Source of the DNA: a virus
IMG/VR virus record: IMGVR_UViG_3300012096_000089
Location: 1-21,405 of that record
DNA length: 21,405 nucleotides
Strand: one strand, 5' to 3'
The notes under the pieces are model-generated. The model searched no databases. It was not told the DNA's origin and saw only the letters and a list, made by a program, of their open reading frames with translations. The translations under genes and the position numbers were made by a program. Of this stretch, positions 1-7,630 are shown piece after piece (within the stretch, counting starts at the first letter, position 1; each line of letters begins with the position of its first letter).

Positions 1-896
1 CTGGCAAAAACCAGGGAGCCATGATGGCCCGGCGGCACGGTCACCGAGAGAACGAGCCCCGGCGCCGGGGTAGGGGTTGGCGTGGGATTTGGCGTGGGGC
101 TGGGAGTTGGACTCGGTGTCGGCGCTGGCGTGGGAGTGGGGGCCGGTGTCGGAGTAGGCGCAGGTCCTCCCTGCGAGGTTGTCGAGTAGCTGTAGACGTA
201 GCCGTGCTGTAGTCCATCCGCCTCCAGATAATCCCACAGAATCGATCCCAGACCGTTTCGCCCAAAGCCCGGCCCCCAGGAGTTGAGAATCGTCACGTAC
301 TCGCGGTCATAGCCAACGGCGCACACCTGGTGGTATCCACTAGTTGCCGGTCCGTGGCCGCTCTGCCAGCCGAAGTCAGAGGGTAGCAGCAGGGCAATCA
401 CGGCGGGCTGTCCGGAGGCGATGCAGGCTTTGATCTCCTCGCGGAACGGGCCCGGCTGCTGGGTGACGAAGGCATAGGAGGCGACGACCTTCTCGGTGCC
501 ACTTGCGAGGAGGGGCGTGCCACGATCGTGGCACAACTGGAGCACGAGCCGGCTATCGACACCATTCTGCCCCGTTCCGCCTGCCTCACGATAAAGAGAG
601 AGCCAATTGAAGACATCCCATGATCCCTGGTTGTGTTGGGTATCGATGCTGCAGAGTCCGCAGGTAGACGCAGCCACGCAGGCGCCAGTGTTGCCCTGAT
701 TGTAGGGCTGGCCGGTCACCCATCGCGTCAGGTCGGCGGTCTCGGGCACGCCCGCAGCTAGCATTCCGGCAATGGCGGGATGGTCCCGGAGGGCGAAGTC
801 GCGAGGGTCTGGATGCAGCCGCAGGGAGCCGGTGCCGAGCCAATGCGGCGGCACCGGCGCCAGGCCGGACTGATAGCGGATAAGCGAGTCGGTCAT
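1..896 (-). CDS. Papain-like (C1A-type) cysteine peptidase with Pro-Thr linker, 3' end off the window
   Basis: Open from ATG at 896 to the left edge (298 codons, no stop), so the C-terminus is missing. The papain signature is complete. Gln67 lies six residues before the nucleophile Cys73 ([11 protein letters not shown]), followed by His189 ([11 protein letters not shown]) and Asn205 ([10 protein letters not shown]), each in the spacing and context of the C1A family. Residues about 243-279 form a Pro-Thr/Ala/Ser repeat linker, and a new domain begins after it ([13 protein letters not shown]). No signal peptide is seen. ATGA overlap with the upstream IPT/TIG gene implies translational coupling. 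It is a clear paralogue of the peptidase at 2358-3059. Inference: a virion-associated or lysis-stage peptidase tethered through the linker to a binding domain. Known C1A enzymes cut proteins, not peptidoglycan, so the target is unknown. Confidence 0.88.
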   Translation of the reverse strand, partial: MTDSLIRYQSGLAPVPPHWLGTGSLRLHPDPRDFALRDHPAIAGMLAAGVPETADLTRWVTGQPYNQGNTGACVAASTCGLCSIDTQHNQGSWDVFNWLSLYREAGGTGQNGVDSRLVLQLCHDRGTPLLASGTEKVVASYAFVTQQPGPFREEIKACIASGQPAVIALLLPSDFGWQSGHGPATSGYHQVCAVGYDREYVTILNSWGPGFGRNGLGSILWDYLEADGLQHGYVYSYSTTSQGGPAPTPTPAPTPTPAPTPSPTPSPTPNPTPTPTPAPGLVLSVTVPPGHHGSLVFA

Positions 897-1591
897 GGCG
901 CCACCTGAAAGGCAAAGCCGGAGGTATGCAGCCCGTCAGCGCGGCGGATATCGAGATCGCAGGACCCGGGCGACAGGGAGGGCACGAGGATTACAATCGC
1001 GCCGTCCGTCCATGCCTGAATGGATACTGGCTGGTGTCGAATCCAAACGCTCCCACGGGCAGCGCCAAACCCCTGCCCTAGAATAGTGACCACATCACCA
1101 GGGCGGACTGTCGACACGCGGCCGCCCGTCGCATCGACGACCCACGTCTTCTGCGGAAGAAAGAGGCCCCCCGAGATCGCCGGGTAGGGAACCCCCGCCG
1201 GATAGACCACGATCGGGAGACCGACAGCCAACACCTGCGAGCCGATGTCCACTTCGACCGGCGAGGGCGGCGGCGTCCCCGCCGGCAGAGGCGGCACTGT
1301 CACCGAGATCCCGGTGGCATTCGGCTGTAGATTGGTCGCCGGCACGCCGCTGAACTTGACGCTGGTTGCTGCCAGAAGCCCCGTCCCCTCGATAATCAGC
1401 GTGTCCCCCGAATGGATCTGCGTCGTATGGTTGCGGTTGGCGTCCCGGTAGCCGGTGATCAGCCCTGGTGATGGAACGGGCGGCGGCACTGGTGGCGGCA
1501 CTGGTGGAACGGGCGGAACAGGCGGTGGCGGCAGCACGGCGCCAGGAACCAGCGCCGGCCCGATCGTATACATTTGACCGCCGATCATCAC
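893..1591 (-). CDS. Proline-rich protein with two IPT/TIG immunoglobulin-like domains
   Basis: 232 residues from ATG 1591. A polyproline stretch (about residues 17-42, PPPPVPPVPPVPPPVPPPVP) is followed by two tandem IPT/TIG-like beta-sandwich units. The first is around residues 58-125 (SGDTLIIEGTGLLAATSVKF) and the second around 160-230 (RPGDVVTILGQGFGAARGSV). Such Ig-like folds are common on phage tail and head surfaces and in adhesins, where they bind carbohydrate. The stop overlaps the start of the left-edge peptidase (ATGA), linking the two genes. The start is uncertain. GGTGATC before GTG 1594/ATG 1591 resembles an extended Shine-Dalgarno. However, the frame stays open upstream to 1699 and a better AAAGGAG lies there with only CTG (1687) or ATT available. 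Likely a surface adhesin; no enzymatic motif seen. Confidence 0.82.
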   Translation of the reverse strand: MMIGGQMYTIGPALVPGAVLPPPPVPPVPPVPPPVPPPVPSPGLITGYRDANRNHTTQIHSGDTLIIEGTGLLAATSVKFSGVPATNLQPNATGISVTVPPLPAGTPPPSPVEVDIGSQVLAVGLPIVVYPAGVPYPAISGGLFLPQKTWVVDATGGRVSTVRPGDVVTILGQGFGAARGSVWIRHQPVSIQAWTDGAIVILVPSLSPGSCDLDIRRADGLHTSGFAFQVAP

Positions 1592-1699
1592 CTGATCACC
1601 AAGTTGCAGCGTAACTGGCGCAGCGGCGCGCGGACGGGCGGCTTGCCGGAACGCCGGCAGCCGGGGAGGGTGTGCGTGTGCGAACAGGAGAATCTCCTT
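1592..1699 (-). other. Gap that may encode an N-terminal extension of the IPT/TIG protein
   Basis: 108 bases between two minus-strand genes, open in the frame of the IPT/TIG gene right back to the TGA at 1700-1702. AAAGGAG sits directly after that stop. The first start-like codon at good spacing is CTG at 1687. The predicted residues just before ATG 1591 (APVTLQLGDQV) look like ordinary protein and run smoothly into MIGGQMYTIG. It may be coding with a non-AUG start, or simply untranslated leader. Confidence 0.4.
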
Positions 1700-1900
1700 T
1701 CAGTGGATCGAGAAGAGGATGTCGCTCACAACTTTGGCGACGGCCTCCGGATCATTGGAAGTGGCCGCCTTGGCGCCATCTTGGAAGCGGCCGGCGAGGG
1801 CCAGATAGCCTTCCGTCTTGATGTGATTCTTGAGTAGCGACGCCAACTCATGCTGCACCAAGCGAGCGCCGAAGAGCTTGAGAATGAAGACCAGTTGCAC
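1700..1900 (-). CDS. Small conserved-looking hypothetical protein, 66 aa
   Basis: GTG start at 1900 is chosen because AGGAG lies six bases upstream (AGGAGACACCCGTG), overlapping the stop of the preceding two-TM gene. The protein begins with a hydrophobic stretch (QLVFILKLFGARLVQ) and continues as a soluble amphipathic segment (HELASLLKNHIKTEGYLALA), ending in SDILFSIH. No family is recognised. It sits between a small membrane protein and the IPT/TIG gene, so it may belong to the same lysis or adhesion module, but nothing in the sequence fixes its job. Confidence 0.72.
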   Translation of the reverse strand: MQLVFILKLFGARLVQHELASLLKNHIKTEGYLALAGRFQDGAKAATSNDPEAVAKVVSDILFSIH

Positions 1901-1909
1901 GGGTGTCTC

Positions 1910-2050
1910 CTAGATCAGTCGCGATAGGGCCACCATACCGATGAGAAGCGCAAGCAGGGGGGCCAAGTGGCCGATGAGTGTCAGGACCACGCAGAGAATG
2001 AACACGATCAGGGCCAGAATCCAGCCGGCCGAGACGGGTTGAATAGTCAC
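1910..2050 (-). CDS. Two-TM micro-protein, holin candidate, 46 aa
   Basis: Translation starts at GTG 2050, which overlaps the TGA of the upstream gene (GTGA). The product is 46 residues and almost entirely membrane: TM1 about residues 9-27 (GWILALIVFILCVVLTLIG) and TM2 about 29-44 (APLLALLIGMVALSRL), with a very short N-terminus and an Arg near the C-terminus. Two close hairpin TM segments match the topology of class II holins or small pinholins, which open the inner membrane at lysis. Its place between a TM/coiled-coil protein and two peptidase genes makes a lysis role plausible. It could equally be a small virion or superinfection membrane protein, since size and topology alone do not prove a holin. 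Confidence 0.75.
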   Translation of the reverse strand: MTIQPVSAGWILALIVFILCVVLTLIGHLAPLLALLIGMVALSRLI

Positions 2051-2361
2051 TTTTTCTCTCCTGTGGGGGCAGATGGATCGGGAGTCGATGCCATGATCGC
2101 CGGGAGTACCGAGGCGGCTGATTTCGGAGAAGCGACAACCGCCGCCGCTGCCGCTGCCGCGGTGGCCTGCGCTGCCGCCGCTGATTGCGTGAGAGCCAGC
2201 AACTCGGCCATTCGGCCGTTGATCGTGATCTGGATCTCCCGCACATCCGCGCGCGTCTTTTGGATCTGCTGCGAGTTGATTCGGCTGTTGATCGTTGCCG
2301 TGATCGCCGCTATTGTGGCAGGGGTTACGGCTATAATCAGATCGAACAGGTGACTGCTCAT
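2047..2361 (-). CDS. Membrane-anchored coiled-coil protein with Ala-rich tail, 104 aa
   Basis: ATG at 2361 overlaps the stop of the peptidase gene (ATGA), and this decides the start although the frame is open further upstream. The N-terminal hydrophobic segment (about residues 5-24, LFDLIIAVTPATIAAITATI) is followed by a helix likely to form a coiled coil (INSQQIQKTRADVREIQITI, to about 60). Next comes an alanine run encoded by GCN repeats and a charged end (TGEKK). One TM plus a heptad-like helix is the layout of many phage holin-accessory or membrane-scaffold proteins. It is translationally coupled on both sides, peptidase upstream and two-TM micro-protein downstream. No recognised family; the role in lysis is inferred from context only. 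Confidence 0.75.
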   Translation of the reverse strand: MSSHLFDLIIAVTPATIAAITATINSRINSQQIQKTRADVREIQITINGRMAELLALTQSAAAAQATAAAAAAAVVASPKSAASVLPAIMASTPDPSAPTGEKK

Positions 2362-3059
2362 GGGGTATCCGTGGCAGTGTAGGAGTACGTGTCCCCATTC
2401 TGCAGGTTGTCCGCGAGCAGGAAGTCCCACGGGATCCGCCCGAGGCCGTAGCGACCCCAGCCATTGCCCCAGGAGTTGGCAACGATCGCGTTGGCGGGAT
2501 CGTAGCCAATGAGGCACAACTGGTGATAGGCCGGCGTGCGCGGACCGGCGCTATCCCAGCCGAACTTCGACGGCAGCCGGCAGGCGAGAATGCAGGGACG
2601 GTTCGCGGCCAGCGATGCCTTCAGCGTCGATACGAACGCCTCCGGCTCCTGTGGCGCGAAGTGGTAGGAGGCGATGCGGTGTCGAGCCTGCCTCCCGACC
2701 ACGCGCAGGCCGGTATCCTGCGCATACTCCAGAGCGGCGCGAGCCGGCACTCCCTCACGGCCGTTCCCACCCACGGAGTGATAGGCCTCCAAAAATTCAT
2801 AGACTCGCCAGGCGCCACGGTCGATCTGGTCCTGAATGCTCTCCATCAGCGCTATCGAGGCCATCACACAGCAAGGAATCGTCCCCTGGGTATAGATCGA
2901 CTTGATCAGCGGCGCCAGCGTGTAGGCGTCAGGAACCCCAATCTCCGCCTGTGCGGCCACGCCAGGGATGTGCTCCATGCGATAGTCGCGCGGGTCGCGC
3001 TGGTGGGGGACGGCGCCCGTGGCATAGTCGCCCCAGTTGCGGCTACTATGCGCCCGCAT
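2358..3059 (-). CDS. Papain-like (C1A-type) cysteine peptidase, 233 aa
   Basis: A compact papain-fold peptidase with an intact catalytic set: oxyanion Gln58 (YTQGTIPCC), nucleophile Cys64 six residues on, His179 (AYHQLCLIGYD) and Asn195 (IVANSWGNGWGRYGLGRI). Two cysteines stand side by side at 63-64; alignment with its paralogue at 1-896 makes Cys64 the nucleophile. The N-terminus shares DPRDY/DPRDF with that paralogue, supporting the ATG at 3059, which overlaps the upstream gene by 14 bases. No signal peptide, long propeptide, linker or added C-terminal domain is present, unlike the paralogue. Known C1A enzymes cleave polypeptides. A role in host surface degradation, virion maturation or lysis is inference. 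Confidence 0.9.
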   Translation of the reverse strand: MRAHSSRNWGDYATGAVPHQRDPRDYRMEHIPGVAAQAEIGVPDAYTLAPLIKSIYTQGTIPCCVMASIALMESIQDQIDRGAWRVYEFLEAYHSVGGNGREGVPARAALEYAQDTGLRVVGRQARHRIASYHFAPQEPEAFVSTLKASLAANRPCILACRLPSKFGWDSAGPRTPAYHQLCLIGYDPANAIVANSWGNGWGRYGLGRIPWDFLLADNLQNGDTYSYTATDTP

Positions 3060-3252
3060 TGGACTTGTCCGTCACTTCCGCCTGCGCCAGGACATTCGGA
3101 ATCAGCGGCGTCAGGTCGGTTGGATAGAGATTCTGCGGCAGGTTGATGACCACCTGGCCGGAGGGCATCGGTTGCCCATCCACGATCTTGGAAACGCGAA
3201 ACTCAACGGCGAAGCTGGTGATGACGTACTGTACTTCCTGCTCCTTGTCCAA
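3046..3252 (-). CDS. Small hypothetical protein, 68 aa, TTG start
   Basis: The frame is open from 3306. TTG at 3252 is preferred because GGAG lies about eight bases upstream (GGAGAGAGATTCTTG), just past the stop of the fibre gene at 3266. The product begins MDKEQEVQYVITSFAVEFRV and looks like a small soluble beta-rich protein (QVVINLPQNLYPTDLTPL) with no TM segment and no cysteines. It lies between the coiled-coil tail fibre and the papain-like peptidase and overlaps the latter. No family recognised. A fibre chaperone or peptidase partner would fit the position, but this is speculation. Confidence 0.7.
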   Translation of the reverse strand: MDKEQEVQYVITSFAVEFRVSKIVDGQPMPSGQVVINLPQNLYPTDLTPLIPNVLAQAEVTDKSNAGA

Positions 3253-3265
3253 GAATCTCTCTCCT

Positions 3266-4843
3266 CTAGCTGAATGCCCCGTTGCTATACACGGGGACTG
3301 ACCCAATGCTATTGCCGTTGGCGTCGAACACCTCCAAGGCTTTCAGCACCGTGCCCGGCGTGGCCAGCGTCGTCTTGGTCACTGCGTTCCCAGCGCCGAG
3401 GCCAGAGACCGCGAGTACCTTGTGCAGCCCCTTGAAATCGAGTAGGTCATTCGTCTGCGCCACATCCTGCAGGACACCGGACTGCATGGTCTGGAGAACC
3501 CAATCCGAGGTAACGCTGCCCGGCGTCGCGTTGCTCTGGATCCACCTCTGACTACCGATCTGCACGGCGGCCCCCGTGCTGTCCCCGCCATAGACCTGCA
3601 GCCCGGCTCCGAATCCGGCGGCCGGCACGCCGGAGGAGAGCTGGTGGCCCAGGCGCAGTGCAAAGCTCGGCGCGTTGTTGACCGCGTCGAGGAAGGTGCT
3701 GATGATCTGTCCGGGCCCGGTGATCTTATACACACTCACGCCGCCGACCTGGAAATCGAGGAACACGTTGGTGAAGTCGGCCTGGTTGGCGCCGAAGTGA
3801 GTGCCGCCGGCGGCGCCGTTGAACCCGGCAACGCCGGAGGAGAAGTTCGGGCGGCTGGCCGTGCTGGCCTGGCGCGGCACCGAGTAATAGCCGGCCGGCG
3901 CGTTCGCCCGAAGCTCCCCCGAAGGGTCGCCGTAGAGAGTCACCTGGCCGGCGCCCGCCACGCGGTTGACCAGCGCGATGGCCGTGGAGATTGCTCCCGC
4001 CGTGTTGGAGGTAAGCCAGCACTGCAGGTTCCCCGCCTCCTGACCCACGCCCGCCGCATCGGAGAGGAAAATTTGCACGCCCGTGCCGAAGCCCCCCACA
4101 CCTACTCCGCCTCCCGAGATGCCCCAGAGTTGCAGGCAATGAGACACGCCATTCGTGACAAGCGAGGGATCAGAGATGAAGAAGGCAACCTCCCCAAGGC
4201 TATTGAACTTGGCGCGGACCTGATTGGCGATCTGGTCCGTGAGATAGAGGTTGGGCCCGGTGACGGTGTGCGGCGGGCTGCCGGTGTTGTCGGTGCTCCA
4301 GGCGTAGCGCCCATCCATACTCAGGTCATAGGCCGGCGCGTTGTTGATCCGCACGAATCCGGTTAGCGTGCCGCCGGCCAGCGGTAGCGCGGCGTTAGCG
4401 ACCGCATCTGTATTCGCGAGGGCCTGATACAGGAAATTAAAGTGAGTCTGACCGGCCGGATAGAAGAACGGCACGCTCGGCACCGCGCCCGGAACCGCGC
4501 CAGGGAAGTCGTGGGCGGCGGCCTCCGCGACCTGCCGCTTGACGATCGCCTGCTCCAGCGCCTCGCGCTCCTGCTGAATCTGCTCCAGCACCGAGACCGC
4601 GTGATCCCAGCCCTGCGCCAGGAGGTCCCGCTGGCGCTCGTGCTCGGCCGCCTGCGCGTCGGCGTAGGCCATCGCCTGCCGTGCGGCATCGGTGGCCGCC
4701 TGGAGGTGCACCGAGCGGTTGACGAAATCGGCCCGCAGCGCCTTGGCCTGGGCGATGACGTGCGCGCCGACCTGCTTCACTTCCTCGGCCTTGTCGGCTC
4801 CATTCCCAGTCGCCGGGCGCACCCGGAACTCTGACAGGCTCAT
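3266..4843 (-). CDS. Tail fibre protein with N-terminal coiled coil, 525 aa
   Basis: ATG 4843 (MSLSEFRVRP) is chosen over ATG 4864 because GGAGG lies eight bases before it. Residues about 15-110 are strongly helical and heptad-like (QRDLLAQGWDHAVSVLEQIQ, EREALEQAIVKRQVAEAAAH), suiting a trimeric coiled coil. A linker rich in Pro and Phe follows. The rest is a Gly/Ser/Asn/Thr-rich beta structure with fibre-like segments (NAALPLAGGTLTGFVRINNA; GQIISTFLDAVNNAPSFALR). The phrase ALPLAGGTLTG is common to many phage tail fibres. No catalytic motif or intramolecular chaperone recognised. It probably forms a receptor-binding fibre or spike at the tail tip. Confidence 0.85.
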   Translation of the reverse strand: MSLSEFRVRPATGNGADKAEEVKQVGAHVIAQAKALRADFVNRSVHLQAATDAARQAMAYADAQAAEHERQRDLLAQGWDHAVSVLEQIQQEREALEQAIVKRQVAEAAAHDFPGAVPGAVPSVPFFYPAGQTHFNFLYQALANTDAVANAALPLAGGTLTGFVRINNAPAYDLSMDGRYAWSTDNTGSPPHTVTGPNLYLTDQIANQVRAKFNSLGEVAFFISDPSLVTNGVSHCLQLWGISGGGVGVGGFGTGVQIFLSDAAGVGQEAGNLQCWLTSNTAGAISTAIALVNRVAGAGQVTLYGDPSGELRANAPAGYYSVPRQASTASRPNFSSGVAGFNGAAGGTHFGANQADFTNVFLDFQVGGVSVYKITGPGQIISTFLDAVNNAPSFALRLGHQLSSGVPAAGFGAGLQVYGGDSTGAAVQIGSQRWIQSNATPGSVTSDWVLQTMQSGVLQDVAQTNDLLDFKGLHKVLAVSGLGAGNAVTKTTLATPGTVLKALEVFDANGNSIGSVPVYSNGAFS

Positions 4844-4891
4844 CTCTGCATCCTCCGCAATCATCTTACCACAAACGCAGAGCTCGGGGCA

Positions 4892-5827
4892 TCAGGCGGT
4901 ATTCGCCAGCAAGCCGTTCGCCGCCAGGGCCGCGCGGATTGCCGTCAGGGCAGCCTTGACGGCGACCATGTCCGCCTGGGCATAGAGGGCGCCGGCGGCA
5001 ATCCCGGATACCCCTGCAGCAGAGGCGTTGGCCTGCTGCACGACGGGCATGGCGCCATACCAACCCTGCTTCTGGCCGACCGCGGTGCCCCATTTGGTTC
5101 CGGTCGTGGTATCAAGGACGAAGTCGCGGCCATTGGGAGCGATGGCCACCTGCAGCGCCAGAGAGCTATCCTTGACCTCCATCATATTGGCCGTCTGGCC
5201 GGCGGCTGCAGTAAGTGTCAGGCCTTTCTGCGTGCTGATCATCGGCTGGACATCAAGTTGACCATCCCAGACGCCGCTGACCGCTCCGAGCCCCAGCGCC
5301 ACGCGGCTGTTGTTGCTGCCCACCGACTCAATGGCAAGAAACGTCTGGCCCGTCTGGCTGTTGTTGAAAAAGATCGCTGTCGTTGGATCGAGAGTGCCGC
5401 TGTCCGGGTAGACGCCCGCAATCCCCCAGGTCATGAGCGCCCGCGTCGGGACGGGTGCGACGGGGTTGTTGACAGACATCACCAAATTGGCAAGGAAGGT
5501 CTTGTCGGATGCAACGCGCGTAATGTATTCATCCGCGCAGGTCGTATCGGCATAACCGGCCTGCGAGACGCCCCAGATCATGTTGGCCGCCGATGTCGCC
5601 CCCGGCATGACAGGGGCACCCACCGCTGTGGAAAGTAGAAAGGCTGTCCCCGATGGATCGATACGACCCTGCACCGCCCCCGTCTCATCCCCCCATTGCA
5701 GGTGCGCCGCCGTCTGTCCCGCCGAGTGCCGCTTCAGATTCAGCGCAACAACCGTATCTGTCACCGGCTGAATGGTATTCTGCAGCACGGCGCCGGGGTC
5801 CTGGTAAATGCCTTCAAGGTAACTCAT
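4892..5827 (-). CDS. Tail fibre-like protein, 311 aa
   Basis: ATG 5827 has an excellent AAGGAGGG four bases upstream. The N-terminus (MSYLEGIYQDPGAVLQNTIQ) is related to that of the next fibre gene (MSYLSVLVNPGTEFRNAIQP), suggesting a shared attachment domain. The middle is beta-rich with short repeats. The C-terminal about 70 residues (KWGTAVGQKQGWYGAMPVVQ, then an Ala-rich helix ALTAIRAALAANGLL) match a tail end I know from many phage fibre-type proteins. Role: tail fibre or tail-surface receptor-binding protein. Adjacent fibre genes upstream and downstream indicate a cluster of alternative or co-assembling fibres. Confidence 0.83.
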   Translation of the reverse strand: MSYLEGIYQDPGAVLQNTIQPVTDTVVALNLKRHSAGQTAAHLQWGDETGAVQGRIDPSGTAFLLSTAVGAPVMPGATSAANMIWGVSQAGYADTTCADEYITRVASDKTFLANLVMSVNNPVAPVPTRALMTWGIAGVYPDSGTLDPTTAIFFNNSQTGQTFLAIESVGSNNSRVALGLGAVSGVWDGQLDVQPMISTQKGLTLTAAAGQTANMMEVKDSSLALQVAIAPNGRDFVLDTTTGTKWGTAVGQKQGWYGAMPVVQQANASAAGVSGIAAGALYAQADMVAVKAALTAIRAALAANGLLANTA

Positions 5828-5842
5828 GATGCCCTCCTTGTA

Positions 5843-6793
5843 TCAGACGATCTGCCATGCCGAGCCATCCGAAACCAGCTTCACGGCTGCCTTCGGGCTG
5901 GTTATGTCATAGGGCGCGGCCTCGCCGTCGATGGTCTGGCCTCCCGTGGTGCCGATGTGAACAGCGTTCGCGGTGAGGTCGGTTTTCTTGGCCCCGAATT
6001 CCCTGCCAGTGTGGCCCACCGCAGTCGGAAGCGTGAGCGTGAAGGCCCCACCGCTCGCGTCGGCGAGGACATAGTAATCGGTGTAGAGCAAGGCGTAATT
6101 GGCCGACTTGGATGTAATGGCCATGTTGGCCAGCAGAATGCCATCATTTAAATTGAGCGGCGTCGCGCCCCCTGTCGTGTATAGCCCCAGGTTGATCAGG
6201 GACTGACGGAGGTCATCAGTCGCCGCCGGTCGATTGACTGCCGTCGCGCCCAGGAATCCAATGGCCGCCGCGCCGCCTAGCGCCTTGAGACTCAGGCAGA
6301 GTCGGCCAGGCGCACCTGAAGTATGGTCGGCGACCTGGAACTCCATCTTGCCCGCATAGGTGGCGTTCAGGCCGATATCCCACGCCGGCGTGATCGAGGC
6401 CACCAGGTGGCTATTCTCCGTCGTATCTGTCGACTGGAGGAAGAAAAACATCTGCGCGGTATGCTCTTGGAACTCCACATAGGAGCTTAGATGCCCGGCG
6501 GCATCGAATGAGCCCACGATCAATGGCGGGGCGTTGGTGTTGATCGCCCCGTTAATGATGCAGGCAGCATCGTTGGGATTGAAGGCCGTGATCTCGGTGT
6601 TGACTCCAACGAGACCGGGGGGATAGACCGCCAGTAGAGTATTGGCGAAGTCGTAGGTGTCACAATGGAAAATGCGGGCATTGGAGGTCGGCGAATGCGG
6701 GCTGATGCGCAGCCCCTCGACGTTATCAAGCAGGGGCTGAATGGCGTTCCGAAACTCGGTGCCCGGATTGACGAGAACGGAAAGGTAACTCAT
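5843..6793 (-). CDS. Tail fibre-like protein, 316 aa, hybrid of neighbouring fibre domains
   Basis: ATG 6793 is preceded by AAGGGAGG. The N-terminal about 35 residues resemble those of the fibre at 4892-5827. The C-terminal 85 residues (232-316) align without gaps with residues 187-271 of the fibre at 6804-7619; I count 56 identities by hand. The gene thus joins the N-terminal module of one neighbour to the C-terminal module of the other, a sign of domain shuffling or partial duplication. The C-terminal module (LADASGGAFTLTLPTAVGH, then TTGGQTIDG, ending VSDGSAWQIV) is a beta-rich tip type common in phage fibre-like proteins. No enzymatic motif. Likely receptor-binding. Confidence 0.84.
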   Translation of the reverse strand: MSYLSVLVNPGTEFRNAIQPLLDNVEGLRISPHSPTSNARIFHCDTYDFANTLLAVYPPGLVGVNTEITAFNPNDAACIINGAINTNAPPLIVGSFDAAGHLSSYVEFQEHTAQMFFFLQSTDTTENSHLVASITPAWDIGLNATYAGKMEFQVADHTSGAPGRLCLSLKALGGAAAIGFLGATAVNRPAATDDLRQSLINLGLYTTGGATPLNLNDGILLANMAITSKSANYALLYTDYYVLADASGGAFTLTLPTAVGHTGREFGAKKTDLTANAVHIGTTGGQTIDGEAAPYDITSPKAAVKLVSDGSAWQIV

Positions 6794-6803
6794 CGCGCCT
6801 CCC

Positions 6804-7619
6804 TTAAGAAATCCACCAATTGGCGCCGTCGCTCACCATACGGAGGGCAGCCATGGAGCTGACCAGGTTATAGGGTGGGGCTACAGTGTCAATCGTCTGG
6901 CCGCCGGTCGTCTGGACGTGAACAGCGTTCGCCGTCACGTCGATTTTCTTGACCTCGAACTCTTTGCCGGCGTGACCTACGGCTGTCGGCAGCGTCATCG
7001 TCCGGGCGCCGCCGCTGGCGTCGGCGAGAATGTAGAAGTCGGTATAGGTGAGCGCGTAGTCCACATTCTTGGTGGTAATAGAGGGGGTCGAGCCTCCGGG
7101 AGGTAGTGCCGCCGATGGCAACACGCCATACACCTCAAACCCATCCGCTGCGGTCGCGTTCCAGGAGTTCAGATTCACGCTGCGTGGATGCCCGGCGCCC
7201 CCGCCCATCACCAGGTTCTCGCTCCGGACCTTCGCCTGCCGACCGCTCGGGTGGGTCATATCCACTGAGATCACGTTCGTGCCGTTGGTCGCGGCCGTAC
7301 CGAGCTTCGCCGAGTTGGCTGGAGGCGTGCCGGTTGTGTTCGCGGTGCCCGTGCCGTTCTGCAACAGGAAGAGGTGATTGGTACTCGAGGGCGTCAGGCC
7401 GGCGATGCTGAACCCGGCGCCTGCGACGACCTGGCCGCCAATAGAGGCGGTGCCGGCGGTCACAGTGGCTGCTAGGCCCGCGCCGATTCCGAGGGAGAGG
7501 CCGCTGATGACGAACGGCCCTAGGTCGAAGAGGCTGGCCTCTAGCAGATTCAGGTTTGCATTGTGTGCGGTGCCATCATAGACGGTGCCGATAGTATCGC
7601 CGGTGAACAAGTTAGGCAT
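6804..7619 (-). CDS. Tail fibre-like protein, 271 aa
   Basis: ATG 7619, with GAGGGG seven to nine bases upstream. The N-terminal section (MPNLFTGDTIGTVYDGTAHN) looks like a short attachment region. A Gly/Ala/Thr-rich middle (LSLGIGAGLAATVTAGTASI) is typical of fibre shafts made of small residues. Residues 187-271 form the tip module shared with the 316-aa fibre (LADASGGARTMTLPTAVGHA; TTGGQTIDT; VSDGANWWIS). The differing N-terminus and shared tip suggest the gene was assembled by module exchange. It lies between the BNR propeller gene and two other fibres. Function: tail fibre or baseplate appendage, by composition and position. Confidence 0.83.
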   Translation of the reverse strand: MPNLFTGDTIGTVYDGTAHNANLNLLEASLFDLGPFVISGLSLGIGAGLAATVTAGTASIGGQVVAGAGFSIAGLTPSSTNHLFLLQNGTGTANTTGTPPANSAKLGTAATNGTNVISVDMTHPSGRQAKVRSENLVMGGGAGHPRSVNLNSWNATAADGFEVYGVLPSAALPPGGSTPSITTKNVDYALTYTDFYILADASGGARTMTLPTAVGHAGKEFEVKKIDVTANAVHVQTTGGQTIDTVAPPYNLVSSMAALRMVSDGANWWIS

Positions 7620-7630
7620 TCGCTATCCCC

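Noticed and set aside
60-180. Tandem repeat at the left end as a possible CRISPR or satellite
   Set aside because: It is an in-frame CCN-ACN type coding repeat giving a Pro-Thr linker, with no spacers.
3644-4366. 240-aa plus-strand ORF opposite the coiled-coil fibre
   Set aside because: His/Arg/Gly-rich shadow typical of the reverse complement of a GC-rich gene; no RBS or domain.
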